Origin: Verrucomicrobiota bacterium
GTDB lineage: Bacteria; Verrucomicrobiota; Verrucomicrobiia; Opitutales; Opitutaceae
DNA length: 64,000 nucleotides
Direction: 5' to 3'
Assembly (NCBI GenBank): GCA_028293545.1
Contig: JAQGOP010000018.1
Span: forward strand, 86,756 to 150,755
Made by a program: the position numbers and the translations under genes. A model generated the notes under the pieces. That model did not search any database. It saw only the letters and a program-made list of their open reading frames with translations, and was not told the origin of the DNA. Shown here piece after piece: positions 33,446 through 43,214 of the stretch (its first letter is position 1; every line of letters starts with the position of its first letter).

Positions 33446-34453
33446 CTACCGCTGCTCGGAATGGTCAGCTGAAATGGTCACTTGCCGGATCTCCTCCAGC
33501 ACCGACTTTCGCAGGTCGCTCGAAACCGACGCGACTTCCCAGCCGTTGACCGCGACTCGGGCCAATTCTGCGTGGGTGAAGCTCAATTCCCCGGCCAATG
33601 CCAGATACTCATCCGTCACCGAATTCGCGAAGCAGAGCGGATCGTCGGTGCTCACTGTGCAGCGTACCCCCGCCTCCATCAGCCGCCGGATGGGATGGTC
33701 CGCCAGCGAATGCACCACCTTGAGCCTGACATTGCTGATCGGGCAGACATCGAAGGTCACGCCGCGGTCAATCGCCAGCCGCACCACCGCCGGATCCTCG
33801 ATCGCGCGCACGCCGTGCTGGACCCGCGTCACGCCCAGTTCCTCGATCGCCTCGCGCACGCGCCCCGGTCCGTCGAATTCGCCGGCGTGGCATTTGGTCA
33901 CCTTGCCTGCCGCGCGCAATTTCGCCCAGACCCCCGCCGTGTCAGGCTCGGTCGGCATTTGCTCAAATCCATGCAGGTCGACGCCCGCGAGGTTCGTCCA
34001 CGTGTGCAGCTGGTCGATCGTCGGCCGCAGGTCGCCCGAAATATCGCTGCGCAGCATGCCCGCGAAAACGCGGACTTCGAGGCCCGGGGGCGCCGCGGCA
34101 AGAATGGCCGCGACGATTTCCGGACCCGGCACGTTGATGAATTGGGTGACTGGCAGGTGAAAGCTCGTCTCCACATACCGGACATTTTGCGCGACGTGTT
34201 TCGCAAACATCACCTTCGTCGCCTCGTAATACCGTTCCGCGCTCGTGAACCAAGGCAGCGCGTTATCGAGCAGGGTCCGTTCGAAATCGGGAAAAGTCGG
34301 ATAACGAAAATTCGCCCGGCGGAATGGCGGATCCTCGGGATAGCGCGACGGGTCCCACGCGGTCAGCAGTTCATAAGGCAGCGCACCCTCGACGTGCAGG
34401 TGCGTTTCCGTCTTCGGCAGCGCCTGGATGAAAGCCTGGAGTGTAGTCGGCAT
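33446..34453 (-). CDS. Adenosine deaminase family protein
   Basis: A 335-residue TIM-barrel metal-dependent deaminase that converts adenosine or a related purine base or nucleoside to the keto form. Metal ligands and catalytic residues are visible: [22 protein letters not shown] with the catalytic Glu, [10 protein letters not shown] and [10 protein letters not shown] near the end. The substrate could be adenosine, adenine or another purine, as in the wider family. A frame extension 15 codons upstream exists, but it translates repeat sequence, so the ATG at 34453 is chosen. The M29 aminopeptidase gene precedes it on the same strand. Confidence 0.88.
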   Translation of the reverse strand: MPTTLQAFIQALPKTETHLHVEGALPYELLTAWDPSRYPEDPPFRRANFRYPTFPDFERTLLDNALPWFTSAERYYEATKVMFAKHVAQNVRYVETSFHLPVTQFINVPGPEIVAAILAAAPPGLEVRVFAGMLRSDISGDLRPTIDQLHTWTNLAGVDLHGFEQMPTEPDTAGVWAKLRAAGKVTKCHAGEFDGPGRVREAIEELGVTRVQHGVRAIEDPAVVRLAIDRGVTFDVCPISNVRLKVVHSLADHPIRRLMEAGVRCTVSTDDPLCFANSVTDEYLALAGELSFTHAELARVAVNGWEVASVSSDLRKSVLEEIRQVTISADHSEQR

Positions 34454-34576
34454 TTTTAACCACGAATAGACACGGAAGAACACGAATCGATCCGCCACCG
34501 CCCCAACTCAAGACCTGCCTGGATCCGAATTCCCGTGCCCTCGGATTGGTGTCTATTCGCGTCCATTCGTGGTTCA
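34454..34576. repeat. Inverted-repeat element, family D
   Basis: The left end TTAACCACGAATAGACAC (from about 34456) and the right end GTGTCTATTCG, followed by CATTCGTGGTT (ending at 34574), are inverted copies. The spacer holds GCCTGGATCCGAATTCC. The element exactly fills the space between two co-oriented genes and overlaps the aminopeptidase stop codon. Confidence 0.7.
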
Positions 34577-35695
34577 CTCCGCCTTCAGCAGGTAGTCGGG
34601 GTTCAGCTTGTGCAGCGACTTCGGCACGAACAGGCCGTCCTTGCGGATGAGCTTGTCGTCGAACCAGATTTCGCCGCCGCCGTACTCGGGCCGCTGGATG
34701 CAGACCATGTCCCAATGCACCTGCGACTTGTTGCCGTTGCCCACTCCGTCGTACGCCTGGCCCGGCGTGAAATGGAATGAGCCCGCGATTTTTTCATCGA
34801 AGAGGATGTCGCGCATCGGCTCGAGGATGTACGGGTTGAACCCGATCGCAAATTCACCGATGTAACGCGCGCCCGCATCGCTGTCCAAGATCTCGTTCAG
34901 CCGCTTGGTATTGGTCGAGGTCGCCTCGACCACGCGGCCCTGCTTGAAGACCAGGCGGATGTTGTCGAACGACGAGCCGAGGTAAACCGTCGGCGCATTG
35001 TACTGCACGACGCCCTCGACGCTGTCCTTCACCGGGCAGGAGAATACCTCGCCGTCGGGGATATTGCGGAGGCCGCCGCAGGGCTGCGAGCCGATGCCCT
35101 TGATCGAAAACTTCAGGTCGGTGCCGGGTCCCTTGATGTGCACCCGGTCGGTCGCATCCATCAGCTTCTTCAGCGCCGCCATCCCGGGGGTGAGCCGGCT
35201 GTAGTCGAGCGTGCACACCTTGAGATAAAACTCCTCAAACGCCTCGGTGCTCATGCCGGCCTGCTGGGCCATCGCGGAGGTGGGCCAGCGCAGCACGACC
35301 CACTTGGTCTTGCCCACGCGATGATCGAGGACGGGCTTCATCAACCGGCTGACCAGTTGGACTTTTTCCGCCGGGATATCCGAGCCTTCGAAAATATTAT
35401 CCGAGCCGCGCAGGGCGATGTAGGCGTCCATTTTCTGCATGCGCGCGAGTTCCACCTCGGCGTGCGGCGCGAACTGGCCTTCCTCGGCCCCGAGGGAAAG
35501 CTCGCGCGTCACACGGGCGCGATGGATCTGGACATAGGGATGGGCGCCCAGGCGGCGGGCGGCGCGGATCAGCTCGATGACAATGCTGTCGGGCACGTCG
35601 AACGCGTCGATCAGCACGCGCTCGCCTTTCTTGAGCGCCGTCGAAAAGCCGGTGAGCCCTTCCGCGAGCGTCGTGATGCGGGAATCGATAATCAT
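34574..35695 (-). CDS. M29 family aminopeptidase (thermophilic-type leucyl aminopeptidase)
   Basis: A 373-residue metallo-aminopeptidase. The N-terminal domain (about 1 to 140) has [17 protein letters not shown] and [14 protein letters not shown]; the C-terminal domain carries the metal site residues near [32 protein letters not shown] and [12 protein letters not shown], as in AmpS/PepS/AmpT-type enzymes. It releases N-terminal residues from peptides in the cytoplasm. The ATG at 35695 is chosen because the longer frame translates upstream non-coding sequence. It probably forms a transcript with the deaminase downstream despite the repeat between them. Confidence 0.87.
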   Translation of the reverse strand: MIIDSRITTLAEGLTGFSTALKKGERVLIDAFDVPDSIVIELIRAARRLGAHPYVQIHRARVTRELSLGAEEGQFAPHAEVELARMQKMDAYIALRGSDNIFEGSDIPAEKVQLVSRLMKPVLDHRVGKTKWVVLRWPTSAMAQQAGMSTEAFEEFYLKVCTLDYSRLTPGMAALKKLMDATDRVHIKGPGTDLKFSIKGIGSQPCGGLRNIPDGEVFSCPVKDSVEGVVQYNAPTVYLGSSFDNIRLVFKQGRVVEATSTNTKRLNEILDSDAGARYIGEFAIGFNPYILEPMRDILFDEKIAGSFHFTPGQAYDGVGNGNKSQVHWDMVCIQRPEYGGGEIWFDDKLIRKDGLFVPKSLHKLNPDYLLKAE

Positions 35696-35894
35696 GCGGC
35701 GAGCTAACCCTTCCGAGACAGCCGTGAGCAAGCCATTCCGCCGCCTTCGTCGGCCCGCGCCAAAACGTAACCGTCGGTTCGCCCGCAAAAAAACAGGCTT
35801 GGTTTCACTCCTCGTCCTTTTAATCAAAAACAGTGCTCTCGCGGTTGCCGCTGGAGCATCCCGCAATTCTGGTCAGCGAGCCTCGAGCCAAGCA

Positions 35895-37097
35895 CTACCT
35901 GAGGCCGCTCTGCGGAAAACAAATTCGTCCCACGGCTTCGTCAAAGTCCGCGGCGCCGTGGATGATGTCGATCTCGAGACGCAGGTAAAAAACCGGCAGC
36001 GGAAAAACCCGGTTCTCCGGCAGGCGCACCGCGTCCTTTTCCGTCGTCACGAGGCACTCGGCGCCCTCGCGGCGGGCGATGTCGATCAGCGCGTCGAAAT
36101 CCTCCTCCGTATAACGGTAGTGGTCGAGGTAACGCTCGCGCGCCACGAGCTTCGCGCCGAGGTCGCGGAGGAATTTTTCGAAGCTCTCCGGCGTCGCAAT
36201 CCCGCTGAACGCCGCCACGCGCCGGTTCTTCAGGTAGGAAAGCGGCTCGCGCGCGCCGGGCGCGTCCGGCGAGAAGCCGAAACGCTGGAGGTACTGCGGG
36301 CGATGCGCGCACTCGATGATGTCGGCCGTGGGATTGTAGCGCGCGATGAGCGCCTCGAGTTCCGGGTCGCGCTGGCCGTTCGATTTCGTGAGGAAAATAT
36401 AACTGGCGCGGCGCAGGTGCTTGATCGGCTCGCGCAGGATGCCGCGCGGCAGGAGATGCCCGTTGCCGAAAGGATTGGTTTTATCGACGAGCAGCAAATT
36501 CAGGCGGCCCTTCAACGGCAGGTATTGGAACCCGTCGTCGAGCACCAGCGTGTCGCAGCCGAAGCGCTTGATCGCGTAGGCCCCGGACTTCACGCGATTC
36601 TTGTCCACCAGCACGATCACCCCCGGAAGATTGCGCGCGAGCATGTAGGGTTCGTCGCCCGCCTCCTCGCTGTCGAGCAGCACGCGCTCGCCGTCGCTCA
36701 CGATGCGCGGCGGCGGCTCCACGGTGTGGGTCAGCGCATACCACCATTTCTTCCAGAACGGCGCCGACTTGCTCTTGTAGCCGCGGCTGAGGATCGCGAC
36801 CTTGCGCCCGCGATCCCGGAGGGCGCGCGCGAATTTCTCCACGACCGGGGTCTTCCCGGTGCCGCCGACGGTGAGGTTGCCCACGACGACGACCAGGCAG
36901 CCCAGGGGCTGGTCGTGGAGGATCCGGTTTTGGTAAAGCCACAGGCGCGTCTGCGCGACGATGCTGAAGATCCACGACAACGCCTGCAGGAACGCCGCGT
37001 AGATGGCCGCGCCCCCGCCCGCGCGCCGGCCGAGGATCACGTCGATGGTGTAGAGTTCGAGGCCGTTGAATTTTTTCTGCAGCCAGGATTGCGACAT
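35895..37097 (-). CDS. lpxK: Tetraacyldisaccharide 4'-kinase (lipid A kinase)
   Basis: Adds the 4'-phosphate to lipid A disaccharide at the inner membrane, which shows that the organism makes lipopolysaccharide. The 400-residue protein has an N-terminal hydrophobic segment ([20 protein letters not shown]), the P-loop [16 protein letters not shown] near residue 75, and [17 protein letters not shown] with the conserved DDGFQ. The C-terminal part has [15 protein letters not shown] and [12 protein letters not shown]. The ATG at 37097 gives a family-like start, and the longer frame to 37214 is discarded. It is divergent from the aminotransferase gene. Other lpx genes are not in the window. Confidence 0.93.
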   Translation of the reverse strand: MSQSWLQKKFNGLELYTIDVILGRRAGGGAAIYAAFLQALSWIFSIVAQTRLWLYQNRILHDQPLGCLVVVVGNLTVGGTGKTPVVEKFARALRDRGRKVAILSRGYKSKSAPFWKKWWYALTHTVEPPPRIVSDGERVLLDSEEAGDEPYMLARNLPGVIVLVDKNRVKSGAYAIKRFGCDTLVLDDGFQYLPLKGRLNLLLVDKTNPFGNGHLLPRGILREPIKHLRRASYIFLTKSNGQRDPELEALIARYNPTADIIECAHRPQYLQRFGFSPDAPGAREPLSYLKNRRVAAFSGIATPESFEKFLRDLGAKLVARERYLDHYRYTEEDFDALIDIARREGAECLVTTEKDAVRLPENRVFPLPVFYLRLEIDIIHGAADFDEAVGRICFPQSGLR

Positions 37098-37212
37098 GCG
37101 GGTTGACGGGAATGAAGGTTGACGCCGCCCGCTGCGCAAACTGTTTTCGGCCAACGACCGGTAACATCGACTCCCCATTCTTGTCTGAACACCTCCCTCC
37201 TTTTCCCCTGCC

Positions 37213-38307
37213 ATGAGCTATAAACTTTTCATTCCCGGCCCGATCGCTGTATCGGAAAAAACGCTGCAGGCCATGGCCCAGCCCATGATCGGTCATCGGA
37301 GCACCGACTTCGTCGCGCTGTACCAGTCGATCCAGCCGCAGCTCCAGGCGCTCTTTTATACCAAGGACCCGGTGTACATTTCCACCAGCAGCGCGTGGGG
37401 CGTGATGGAAGGTTCCCTGCGCAATGTCGTGCAGAAAAAAGTGCTGTGCTGCATGAACGGCGCGTTTTCCGACAAGTGGCTCGACGTCGCCCAGCGCTGC
37501 GGCAAACCCGCGGGTGCGCTCAAGGTCGAATGGGGCCAGCCGATCGATCCCGGCGCCCTCCGCCGCGAGCTCGCGACCGGGCAGTACGACGCACTGACGC
37601 TGATCCACAACGAGACGTCCTGCGGCTGCATGAGCGACCTGCCCGCACTCATGGCGGTGATCCGGGAGTTCCCGGACGTCATCAGCATCATCGACACGAT
37701 CAGCTCCTTCAGCGCGCTCCCGATCAAGAAGGACGAGCTCGGCATCGACGTGATGATCACCGGCTCGCAGAAAGCGCTGGCTTTGCCGCCCGGGCTCTCC
37801 CTGTTCTCTCCGTCGAAGCGGGCGCTCGATCGCGCGGCGTCGACGAAGGATCGCGGATATTATTTTGATTTCCTCGAGTTCCAGAAGAACCACGAGAACG
37901 GGATGACGCCGAGCACGCCGGTGATCCCGTTGATCTACGCGCTGAAATCGAAGCTGGAGGACATCAACGCCGAGGGCGTCGAAACCCGCTACGCGCGCCA
38001 CGCCCGGTTGAACCAGGCGGTGCGCGATTGGGCGAAGGCGAAGGGATTCACGCTCTTCCCGAAGGAAGGCTTCGGCTCGGTCACGTTGAACTGCTTCAAC
38101 AACAATCTCGGGTATGATTTGTCCGCCCTGAACAAGATCCTGAAGTCAAAGCATCACCTCGTGATCGACGGCGGCTACGGCAAGCTGAAGGGGAAGGCGT
38201 TCCGCATCTCGAACATGGGCGACGAAACCGATGCGACGATCGCCGGTTTGATCAAAGCCCTGGACTCCGCGCTCGCCGAAACGCCGAAGCTCGCCGCCGG
38301 GGCGTAA
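37213..38307 (+). CDS. Class V PLP-dependent aminotransferase (alanine-glyoxylate / serine-pyruvate type)
   Basis: A 364-residue enzyme of the small-subunit hydrogenase/serine-pyruvate aminotransferase group. Features are the N-terminal [24 protein letters not shown], the GGS-like [27 protein letters not shown] with the PLP-contact Asp, and the Schiff-base lysine in [23 protein letters not shown] near the end is also typical. Substrates may be serine, alanine or phosphonate-related amino acids; serine-glyoxylate or phosphoserine-like roles cannot be separated by eye. The leader before the ATG at 37213 is strongly pyrimidine-rich. Confidence 0.86.
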   Translation: MSYKLFIPGPIAVSEKTLQAMAQPMIGHRSTDFVALYQSIQPQLQALFYTKDPVYISTSSAWGVMEGSLRNVVQKKVLCCMNGAFSDKWLDVAQRCGKPAGALKVEWGQPIDPGALRRELATGQYDALTLIHNETSCGCMSDLPALMAVIREFPDVISIIDTISSFSALPIKKDELGIDVMITGSQKALALPPGLSLFSPSKRALDRAASTKDRGYYFDFLEFQKNHENGMTPSTPVIPLIYALKSKLEDINAEGVETRYARHARLNQAVRDWAKAKGFTLFPKEGFGSVTLNCFNNNLGYDLSALNKILKSKHHLVIDGGYGKLKGKAFRISNMGDETDATIAGLIKALDSALAETPKLAAGA

Positions 38308-38313
38308 TTTCGA

Positions 38314-38337
38314 AGTAGCGCAGGCGGCCCGCCTGCT
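38314..38337. repeat. Family E palindromic repeat, copy 2
   Basis: The same 24-base unit as at 30294, again starting AGTAGCGCAGGCGG. It lies 6 bases after the aminotransferase stop and 26 bases before the next start, where its hairpin could end transcription, though no T-run follows. Confidence 0.75.
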
Positions 38338-38363
38338 CCGGAGATCGAAATTGGAAATTCGAA

Positions 38364-39920
38364 ATGCGATTCAAACCCCGAAGCGGGCGTACCGCATCGC
38401 CGACCGCATTCCCGCGCGCTGCATTGCTTTGGGCCGGTAGCGTTTTCCTCGTCGTCGTCGCAATCAGGCTTCTCCTCATCGCCGCATGGGCGGGTGAAAC
38501 CCCGTACCTCGACGATTGGAACGCCACGGGCTGGTTGCACATTCACGCGCCCGAAACCTCCTTCGGCATCCCGTGGGCGTGGCTGGTCTATCCGCACGCG
38601 GACCACCTGCTGGTGACCCAGCGATTCTTTTCCCTCGGAGTCGCGGCGCTGAACGGCGAGCAATGGGACGTCCGGGCAGAGATGATGGCATCCGCGTGCC
38701 TCTGGGGCCTGTTTGCCGGCGGCTTCGTGCTCGCGGCTGCACGCCATCTCAAAGGCGCGGCACTTTTTGCTTGGATCGCTCTGGCCGTGACCGCCGAATC
38801 GCTGCCCCACGCTTGGGAAAACCTGCTTTGGGCCTTTCAAGTGTCATTCATCCTGCTGATTGGATTCAGCCTGCTGGCGGTCCGCGGGCTGACCGCTTCC
38901 GCGCCTTTCTCCCTTCGTTGGTGCGCGGGCCTCCTCTGCGCGGTGGCTGCGTGTTTGTCGCAGGCTTCGGGACTCATTGCGCTGCTCGCGGTCGCGGTCG
39001 TGACGGTGGGGCGCATGCTGCGCGATCCCGCCGCCCGATCCGCCCGTGATTTCGCCGGGCTGGTCGTTCTTCTCGCGGCGGCCGCGCTGGCAAAATATTT
39101 CCTGCCGGCCGCCGTGGCGATGGACAGTCTTCGCGCGAGCGACGGAGCGGTTTGGCTTCACGCCTTGCTTTCGCTGGTGGCCTGGCCGTGGAGCGGGCAC
39201 ACGTGGCTCGCCGCGGCGATGTGGTTGCCCGCGATTGCCTTCGTTGCCCGCCTGGCCACCCGCCGCGGTGGATGGGAAAAAGACGAGGCCTTCGTTCTGG
39301 CCGTGCTGGTATGGTCACTCGCGATGTCAGCCGCATCGGCATGGGCGCGCGGCACAATGCTCGTGCTCGGGCCTCCTCCTTCGCGCTATGGCGACGTGCT
39401 GGTCATTGGACTCCTCGCCAACGCGCTCGTCGTGTTGCGCTGGGTCCAGGGCGCACGCTCCCTGAATTCGCTCCGCGCCGTCGCGGCGGCCTGCTGGCTG
39501 GCACTCGGCTTGACCGGACTCGCGCTCTCCACCGTGCACCTCGATCGAACGGGCACTCCCGCGACGACGATCAATCGTTTTTCCCGCCGGGATTTCACCG
39601 CTTCGCGCGCGACCCACGCCGAGGCGATTCGCGCTTATGTGCGGACCCACGACCAAAGCGTGCTCCAAGTCGATCCTCCGATTTACCCGGTGACGGCGCA
39701 CCTTTCCGAACTCATCGACAAGCTTCGCGCCGCGCATCGCTGGCCCGCCGCGTTCGAACCGGGTGCTGAGCCCAGGCGTCCGCTCCTGAGTCGACTCGCC
39801 GCCAGCTCGGGAAGCTGGGCATGGGGGATTCTCGCGCTCGGGCTTGGCGTCGGGTTTGGGGCCTTTCAGCTTGGCGCGCGCGACGACCGCGCGTCGGAAT
39901 CGGGCCGCAGGCCGGCTTGA
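38364..39920 (+). CDS. Polytopic membrane protein, GT-C glycosyltransferase-like
   Basis: A 518-residue protein with about ten hydrophobic segments from residue 20 to 390 and another near 490. After the first helix comes a periplasmic loop with an acidic pair (YLDDWNATGW), the position where GT-C glycosyltransferases of the ArnT/PMT type carry catalytic acids. That, the size and the membrane layout suggest a lipid-linked sugar transferase, but no family-wide motif confirms it. The start at ATG 38364 is just after a palindromic repeat. The last 20 residues are hydrophilic and Arg-rich. Function is assigned only weakly. Confidence 0.62.
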   Translation: MRFKPRSGRTASPTAFPRAALLWAGSVFLVVVAIRLLLIAAWAGETPYLDDWNATGWLHIHAPETSFGIPWAWLVYPHADHLLVTQRFFSLGVAALNGEQWDVRAEMMASACLWGLFAGGFVLAAARHLKGAALFAWIALAVTAESLPHAWENLLWAFQVSFILLIGFSLLAVRGLTASAPFSLRWCAGLLCAVAACLSQASGLIALLAVAVVTVGRMLRDPAARSARDFAGLVVLLAAAALAKYFLPAAVAMDSLRASDGAVWLHALLSLVAWPWSGHTWLAAAMWLPAIAFVARLATRRGGWEKDEAFVLAVLVWSLAMSAASAWARGTMLVLGPPPSRYGDVLVIGLLANALVVLRWVQGARSLNSLRAVAAACWLALGLTGLALSTVHLDRTGTPATTINRFSRRDFTASRATHAEAIRAYVRTHDQSVLQVDPPIYPVTAHLSELIDKLRAAHRWPAAFEPGAEPRRPLLSRLAASSGSWAWGILALGLGVGFGAFQLGARDDRASESGRRPA

Positions 39921-40099
39921 AATTCTGCGAAGGATTTTTTGTGGGACGAATTGACCGCGTCGCTTCGCGATCAATCTCCCCTCGTATTGCCGCAAAAAAA
40001 TGGCGCAGAAAAATTTGTGCGGGTTGAACGCGGAAACGACGGCTCAACAAAACAATTTCTTGCACTCCGTCGCGCCGCGGCCTAACGCCTCGCGACCTC

Positions 40100-42892
40100 A
40101 TGAAGTCCCTCATCATCGCCGAGAAGCCATCGGTTGCGGCCGATCTCGCCAAGGCGCTCGGCAAAGTTCCCAAGAAAGGTGATCACTACGAAAATGACGA
40201 ATACGTCATCTCGTACGCGCTCGGTCACCTCGTGGAACTGGAAATGCCCGAGGACATCGACAAGAAGAAATACGGCTTTTGGCGACTCGAGACCCTGCCG
40301 ATCATCCCGGAAAAATTCGGGCTGAAGCCGATCGAAGCTTCCAAGGAACGTTACAACGCGCTCAAAAAACTTCTCGCCCGCAAGGACGTCGACCTCGTCA
40401 TCAATGCCTGCGACGCCGGCCGCGAGGGCGAACTGATCTTCGCGTACCTGTACCAGCTGACGAAATCCAAGCTCCCCGTGAAGCGCGCGTGGATGCAGAC
40501 GATGACCACCGGCGGCATCCAGGAAGCGTTCAAGAATCTCCGCGACGGTGAGAAAATGGCGGGCCTCGCCGACGCCGCCCGCTGCCGCAGCGAGAGCGAC
40601 TGGCTCATCGGCATCAATGGCACACGCGCGCTCACCAAGCGCATGTTCGGTTCGCGCGCCGGGAATGTCGCCTCCGTCGGCCGCGTGCAGACCCCGACCC
40701 TTGCCATCGTCTACGCGCGGGAACTCGAGATCCGGAATTTCAAGCCGCGCGGCTTCTGGCGCGTGACCGCCACCTTCGAAATTGCGAAAGGACGCTACGA
40801 AGGTGTTTACCAGCGCCCGAATTTCCGGCGCGCCGATAACGATGAACACGACCGCATCGATCGCCTGTGGGAAAAAGCCAAGGCCGAGGTGGTCCTCGCC
40901 GCCGCGCAGGGCCATCCACCCGCGGCGGTCGTCGACGAGAAAAAAGGCAGCACCCAGGCCGCGCCGCGCCTGTACGACCTGACCACGCTGCAGCGCGAGG
41001 CGAACAACCGGTTCGGCCTGCCCGCGCGTCGCACGCTCCAGATTGCCCAGTCGCTCTACGAAAAGCACAAGGCGATCACCTATCCGCGCACCGACTCCCG
41101 CGCGCTTCCCGAGGATTACATCCCCACGGTCCGCGAGGCTCTCACCAATCTGCCGGGCGACCTGGGCCAGCACGCCCGGAAGGTCCTCGCTGAAGGCTGG
41201 CTGCGGCCGAACAAGCGCATCTTTAATAATGCGCAGATCTCGGACCATTTCGCCATTATCCCGACGTCGACCGAACCCAGCCATCTCGATGAGATGGAGG
41301 CGAAGGTCTACGACATGATTGCGCGCCGCTTCGTGGCGGCATTTTACCCGGCGGCGGAATTCGATGTCACGACGCGGATCAGCAAGATCGCGGGCCATGA
41401 TTTCAAGACCGAGGGCAAGGTTCTCACCGCGCCGGGCTGGCTCGCCGTTTACGGCAAGAACACCGTCGACGACGATTCACCGGACTCGAAGGCGCTGCCG
41501 GCGCTGACCGCGCCGGACGGTTCGCCCGCGAAAGCCCAGACGATCGAGGCGAAGCTCCACGAGGAAACCACGAAGCCGCCGCCGCGCTACACGGAAGCCA
41601 CGTTGCTTTCCGCGATGGAAGGCGCCGGTAAACTGGTCGAGGACGAGGAACTCGCCGAAGCGATGAAGGAACGCGGCCTCGGCACCCCCGCGACGCGCGC
41701 CGACACGATCGACGGCCTGATCAACCAGAAATACATGGAGCGCACCCAGCGCGACCTGACGCCGACGGCCAAGGCGGAGCAGTTGATCCAGTTCCTTTCC
41801 GCGGTGAAAGCCGATGCGCTGACGCTGCCGGCCATGACCGGGGAATGGGAGTTCAAGCTCCGGCAGATGGAGCATTCGAAATTTCCGCGCTCGCAGTTCA
41901 TGGAGGAGGTCATCGACCAGACCAAAGGCATCGTCGAACGCGTGAAGAATTTCGAGGAGGACGACTCCGTGTCGCGCGTGACCGACATCCCCTCGCCCAC
42001 CGACGGCAAGCCCCTGCGCGAAACATTGCGCGGCTACAAATCCCAGGACGGCGAATTCATGGTCTACAAGGTGATTGGCGGGCGGAAAATGGAGGAAACC
42101 GAAGTGCGCGACCTGGTCGTGAACCGCACGGTCGGCCCGCTCGACGGATTCATCTCGGCGAAAACCCGCAATCGTTTCTCCGCCTTGCTTCGCCTGGTGC
42201 GCGACGAGGAAAAGGGAAAGTGGAAGACGGAGTACGATTTTGGCGACAAGGTCGATCTTGGCACCGTTGAACCCTATTGGACCGATCCGGTGACCGGCGC
42301 AGGGCTGTGCGAAGTGGGCTCGAGCCACGTCTTGCGCGAAAAGGAAGGCGATGTCTGGAAGCAGACCTTCCGCATCGGCCGCCTGATGTGCCAGAAACCG
42401 ATCACGCGCGAGTACGCCATCCAGCTCGTCTCAGAGGGAAAAACGGAGCTGATCAAGGGCTTCATTTCCAAGAAGGGCCGGCCCTTCGATGCCTTCCTCA
42501 AACGCGAGGGCCCGAAGTTCAGCTGGGAATTCCCGCCGCGCGCTCCGAAGCTCGACAAGGACGGCAAGCCGATCCCGCGCAAGACGAAGGCGCCGCCGGA
42601 TCTTTCCAATGCGATCGTGCTCGAGCAGAGCAAGGCGCTCAACGGCGAGGTGCTCCAGGCGGGCGACAGTTATTATGTGCGCCGCCCCGACCAGGATAAC
42701 CGCATCGTTTTCACGATGAAACGGCACGTCTGCCAGAAGGAAGTCACGCCGGGAGAACTGCACAACCTGCTGGAAAACGGCCGCACCAACCTGATCGAAG
42801 GTTTCGTTTCGAAGCGGAACATGCCCTTCAACGCGTTTCTCGTCCTCTCCAAGAACAAGACGAAAGCCGAATTCGAGTTCCCGCCGCGCTAA
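40100..42892 (+). CDS. topB: Type IA DNA topoisomerase (TopB/topoisomerase III type) with C-terminal repeats
   Basis: Relaxes and decatenates DNA by passing single strands through a 5'-phosphotyrosine break. The 930-residue protein has the TOPRIM motif KSLIIAEKPSVAADLAKAL and NACDAGREGELIF, and the catalytic tyrosine Tyr328 in ITYPRTDSR, followed by GLGTPATRADTIDGL. After about residue 620 come several copies of the topoisomerase C-terminal repeat (RLMCQKPITREYAIQ, FISKKGRPFDAFL, FVSKRNMPFNAFL) instead of zinc fingers. It is larger than E. coli TopB because of this tail. The start ATG at 40100 lies in a pyrimidine-rich leader. Confidence 0.9.
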   Translation: MKSLIIAEKPSVAADLAKALGKVPKKGDHYENDEYVISYALGHLVELEMPEDIDKKKYGFWRLETLPIIPEKFGLKPIEASKERYNALKKLLARKDVDLVINACDAGREGELIFAYLYQLTKSKLPVKRAWMQTMTTGGIQEAFKNLRDGEKMAGLADAARCRSESDWLIGINGTRALTKRMFGSRAGNVASVGRVQTPTLAIVYARELEIRNFKPRGFWRVTATFEIAKGRYEGVYQRPNFRRADNDEHDRIDRLWEKAKAEVVLAAAQGHPPAAVVDEKKGSTQAAPRLYDLTTLQREANNRFGLPARRTLQIAQSLYEKHKAITYPRTDSRALPEDYIPTVREALTNLPGDLGQHARKVLAEGWLRPNKRIFNNAQISDHFAIIPTSTEPSHLDEMEAKVYDMIARRFVAAFYPAAEFDVTTRISKIAGHDFKTEGKVLTAPGWLAVYGKNTVDDDSPDSKALPALTAPDGSPAKAQTIEAKLHEETTKPPPRYTEATLLSAMEGAGKLVEDEELAEAMKERGLGTPATRADTIDGLINQKYMERTQRDLTPTAKAEQLIQFLSAVKADALTLPAMTGEWEFKLRQMEHSKFPRSQFMEEVIDQTKGIVERVKNFEEDDSVSRVTDIPSPTDGKPLRETLRGYKSQDGEFMVYKVIGGRKMEETEVRDLVVNRTVGPLDGFISAKTRNRFSALLRLVRDEEKGKWKTEYDFGDKVDLGTVEPYWTDPVTGAGLCEVGSSHVLREKEGDVWKQTFRIGRLMCQKPITREYAIQLVSEGKTELIKGFISKKGRPFDAFLKREGPKFSWEFPPRAPKLDKDGKPIPRKTKAPPDLSNAIVLEQSKALNGEVLQAGDSYYVRRPDQDNRIVFTMKRHVCQKEVTPGELHNLLENGRTNLIEGFVSKRNMPFNAFLVLSKNKTKAEFEFPPR

Positions 42893-43214
42893 ACGGATTT
42901 CGGCCGGGAGCAGTTTGGCACCACGAAATACACGAAACACACGAAAAGAATACCCGCGCAACGATGACGGAGGATTGGCCGCAAAGAAGCGCAAATTTTC
43001 CTGGGGCTGCGCAGGAGATTTGGGAGCGCTTATAAGCGCGCGGAAGTTTCGATTCGGAGCCCCGGAAATTTGCGCTTCTTTGCGGCCAATCCTCCGTCAC
43101 CTTTTCTTGGGAGGTTTTTTTCGTGTGTTTCGTGTATTTTGTGGTGCCTAAAATCCGAGGCTCGTGGATTTGGCTTCAGTAACTTCCATTCCCACCCAGC
43201 GTCTATCCCCGACC
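42893..43214. other. Intergenic region of about 320 bases made of nested inverted repeats
   Basis: Apart from the nested repeat at 42917 to 43148 there is only a short A/T-mixed spacer before the next gene. Open frames here are repeat-derived. No promoter could be identified by eye. Confidence 0.6.
42917..43148. repeat. Nested inverted repeat: family A copy 2 inside a CACGAAA-type repeat
   Basis: The outer arms are 31 bases each, from 42917 (GGCACCACGAAATACACG) and to 43148, with one mismatch. The inner arms are a perfect 34-base inverted repeat at 42965 to 42998 and 43066 to 43099 (TGACGGAGGATTGGCCGC on the left). In the centre is the palindrome GCGCTTATAAGCGC at 43026 to 43039, as in copy 1 at 6571. 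The whole could fold as one long cruciform or RNA hairpin. Confidence 0.88.
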
